Source: Leptospira abararensis
GTDB lineage: Bacteria; Spirochaetota; Leptospiria; Leptospirales; Leptospiraceae
Direction: 5' to 3'
Assembly: GCF_016918735.1 (NCBI RefSeq)
Contig: NZ_JAFFPR010000019.1
Location: 62,001-126,000 of the forward strand
DNA: 64,000 nucleotides
Below the pieces are notes generated by a model, which saw nothing but the letters and a program-made list of their open reading frames with translations, was not told the origin of the DNA and made no database searches. The position numbers and the translations under genes were made by a program. Of this stretch, positions 62,709-64,000 are shown piece after piece; the first letter of the stretch is position 1; every line of letters begins with the position of its first letter.

Positions 62709-64000
62709 GTGACAATTCGTTCCTTTTGTTTTACGTTTTCGTTCTTATGGGTCATCATTTCTTGCGGACAACCTGAAATATCTAATCCCTGCGATTTGAA
62801 TTCCAAATCTTTTTTCAAAAACCTGCTTTTAAAAAGCGCCGTTGATTACACTTCACCATACTGCAAAGTAGATACATCTTTTTCATTGAGTGGAACCATA
62901 CTCGGACTTAGCACATCGGGAATGGTGTTAAAGACTAATACGGGAACGGAAGTTTCGATTTCCGCTGGTTCCACCAATTTTTCGATTCCTATTTCTCTTG
63001 GGTTTGGCGCTCGGTATACTCTTTCAATTGTTTCCCAACCTAGTGCGATCGTTTGTTTGGTTTATTCTGGGTGGGAGGGTATCGTTCCCGTAGGAATCTC
63101 TGGGATTCAAATTATTTGCCATACAACCACTGCAAAGAGAGTCTACGGTCAAAATGGATCTTTTACTTCAAATAACTTTGGATTAAACGCAAATTCTCTT
63201 TATACACCCTACCAAGCCTTAGCTGATGGAAGTGGGCTTTTGGTATCAGACTTTGGGAACAACCGTGTTTTGTTTTTTTCTGGAACTGATACCACAGCGT
63301 CTTCCGTTTATGGCCAAGTAGATTTATCCTCTTCGATGATGGGAACTTCCATTTCGGAGATCAATCGACCTCGCGGATTAACAAAGGACAAACAGGGATT
63401 GTATATTACGGATGCAGATAACAGTCGAGCTTTGTTTTTTGAGGGAACTAATAGTTTTGCCTCTCGAGTGTATGGACAACCTGATTTTATTTCTGCGTCA
63501 CCAAACCAAGGAGGTGCTATCTCCCCTAACACTTTAGCAACACCATACGGGATCACAAGAGATGCCAGCGGTATATACATTGTAGACCAGGGAAACAATC
63601 GTGTTTTGTATTATCTGGATGGAAATACCACCCCTTCTCGAGTGTATGGACAGATTGATTTTTTATCTAGTAACACTGGAACCACAGAGACATCTCTAGT
63701 TTCTCCTGAAGGAGTTTCTGTCAGTTCCGAAGGTGTATACATCGCAGATACAGGAAACAACCGTGTTTTGTTTTATCCGGGAACTAGTACCATTGCGACT
63801 AGAGTGTATGGACAACCGGACTTTTTTTCTAGCTTACCGAATTATGGATCGATCGGAGCGGGAACCTTAAATTCACCCAAGTCTGTCCTCGCCTTTGGGG
63901 GAGATGTCTGGATTGCCGACAGTTCTAACAATCGAGTTCTTTTGTTTTCAGGGCTGAATACTATGGCTTCGAAAGTATTCGGGCAAAACGGAAGTTTTAT
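62709..64000 (+). CDS. NHL-repeat surface lipoprotein (3' end outside window)
   Basis: Open frame from GTG 62709 to the last base, 430 residues seen. A signal ending in VIISCGQPE gives lipobox Cys19. After a 150-residue Ig-like/Cys-containing region come NHL repeats, each closing with a strand such as NRVLFFSGT or NRVLFYPGT and a SRVYGQ turn. NHL propellers bind proteins or act as lactonase-like enzymes. No ribosome binding site is strong. It cannot be judged for completeness. The family is widespread in Leptospira as surface lipoproteins. Confidence 0.8.
   Translation, partial: MTIRSFCFTFSFLWVIISCGQPEISNPCDLNSKSFFKNLLLKSAVDYTSPYCKVDTSFSLSGTILGLSTSGMVLKTNTGTEVSISAGSTNFSIPISLGFGARYTLSIVSQPSAIVCLVYSGWEGIVPVGISGIQIICHTTTAKRVYGQNGSFTSNNFGLNANSLYTPYQALADGSGLLVSDFGNNRVLFFSGTDTTASSVYGQVDLSSSMMGTSISEINRPRGLTKDKQGLYITDADNSRALFFEGTNSFASRVYGQPDFISASPNQGGAISPNTLATPYGITRDASGIYIVDQGNNRVLYYLDGNTTPSRVYGQIDFLSSNTGTTETSLVSPEGVSVSSEGVYIADTGNNRVLFYPGTSTIATRVYGQPDFFSSLPNYGSIGAGTLNSPKSVLAFGGDVWIADSSNNRVLLFSGLNTMASKVFGQNGSF
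63230..63990 (+). repeat. NHL repeat units in the lipoprotein gene
   Basis: The same strand motif (N-x-RV/AL-LF) starts at 63264, 63426, 63600, 63762 and 63933, periods of 162, 174, 162 and 171 bases, that is 54 to 58 codons. These are propeller blades, not DNA-level mobile repeats. Confidence 0.7.

Noticed and set aside
1..64000. CRISPR array, insertion sequence, prophage, tRNA or rRNA
   Set aside because: Looked for in the spacers by eye; none of the spacers is long or structured enough, and no transposase or integrase motif was met.

Overview
The window looks like a chromosomal segment of a Leptospira, probably from the saprophytic (free-living) side of the genus. This rests on recognised family combinations: an OmpL47-type surface protein, a FlaA-like sheath protein, a bactofilin, membrane receptors of the 7TMR-DISM type, loose spirochaetal lipoboxes, NHL-repeat lipoproteins, and an aerobic caa3-type oxidase. 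The DNA is AT-rich. I see no tRNA, rRNA, CRISPR array, insertion sequence or prophage, and no gene-free stretch longer than about 250 bases. The taxon call is inference; no 16S or housekeeping marker was compared.

Region by region: 1-1013, the end of a cytochrome c oxidase operon (subunits III and IV) closed by a clear terminator. 1030-6342, a membrane PP2C/SpoIIE phosphatase, a membrane-bound AraC-type regulator, a divergent LamG surface protein and a methyltransferase. 6446-12100, a housekeeping run: SPOR protein, CarD (with a good sigma70 promoter), PIN/TRAM protein, Lnt and an unknown protein overlapping lnt. 12164-17227, small unknown, FlaA-like, OmpL47-like, ComF, STAS, RdgB and an outer-membrane protein. 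17224-26313, an ABC-F ATPase, an OmpA/TPR envelope set, CheX with a PpiD-like chaperone, and a DUF389 membrane protein. 26372-34657, a divergent putrescine/GABA module: aminobutyraldehyde dehydrogenase, GabT and GabD on one strand, a YdcSTUV-like ABC importer on the other. 34788-35219, a universal stress protein with an FNR-like box upstream.

From 35322 to 50229 lie twelve genes on the + strand with gaps of 14 bases or less or 4-base overlaps, so probably one operon of about 15 kb. It starts with an AfsA-type hotdog domain fused to PilZ, then a short-chain reductase, a 1904-residue protein joining a Ser/Thr kinase, an ATPase, GAF and a PP2C phosphatase, then AcpS, a mini-TPR protein, a bactofilin, a histidine kinase, a second reductase, a cupin, a cNMP-binding PP2C phosphatase, a PlsC acyltransferase and an SMP-30/strictosidine-synthase-like lipoprotein. 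This signalling-plus-acyl-chemistry operon is the best candidate for an undescribed system here.

50280-64000 holds a large beta-helix lipoprotein, a TRIC-like channel, a GHKL-HDOD fusion, an exported MsrA, a persulfide-handling set (half-size TSUP transporter, ETHE1-type dioxygenase, divergent rhodanese), a GGDEF-PilZ diguanylate cyclase, a methyl-accepting chemotaxis protein, a REC-PAS protein, and an NHL-repeat lipoprotein cut by the window end. Three PP2C/SpoIIE phosphatases, one STAS protein, two PilZ proteins and one diguanylate cyclase make the window rich in partner-switching and c-di-GMP signalling.
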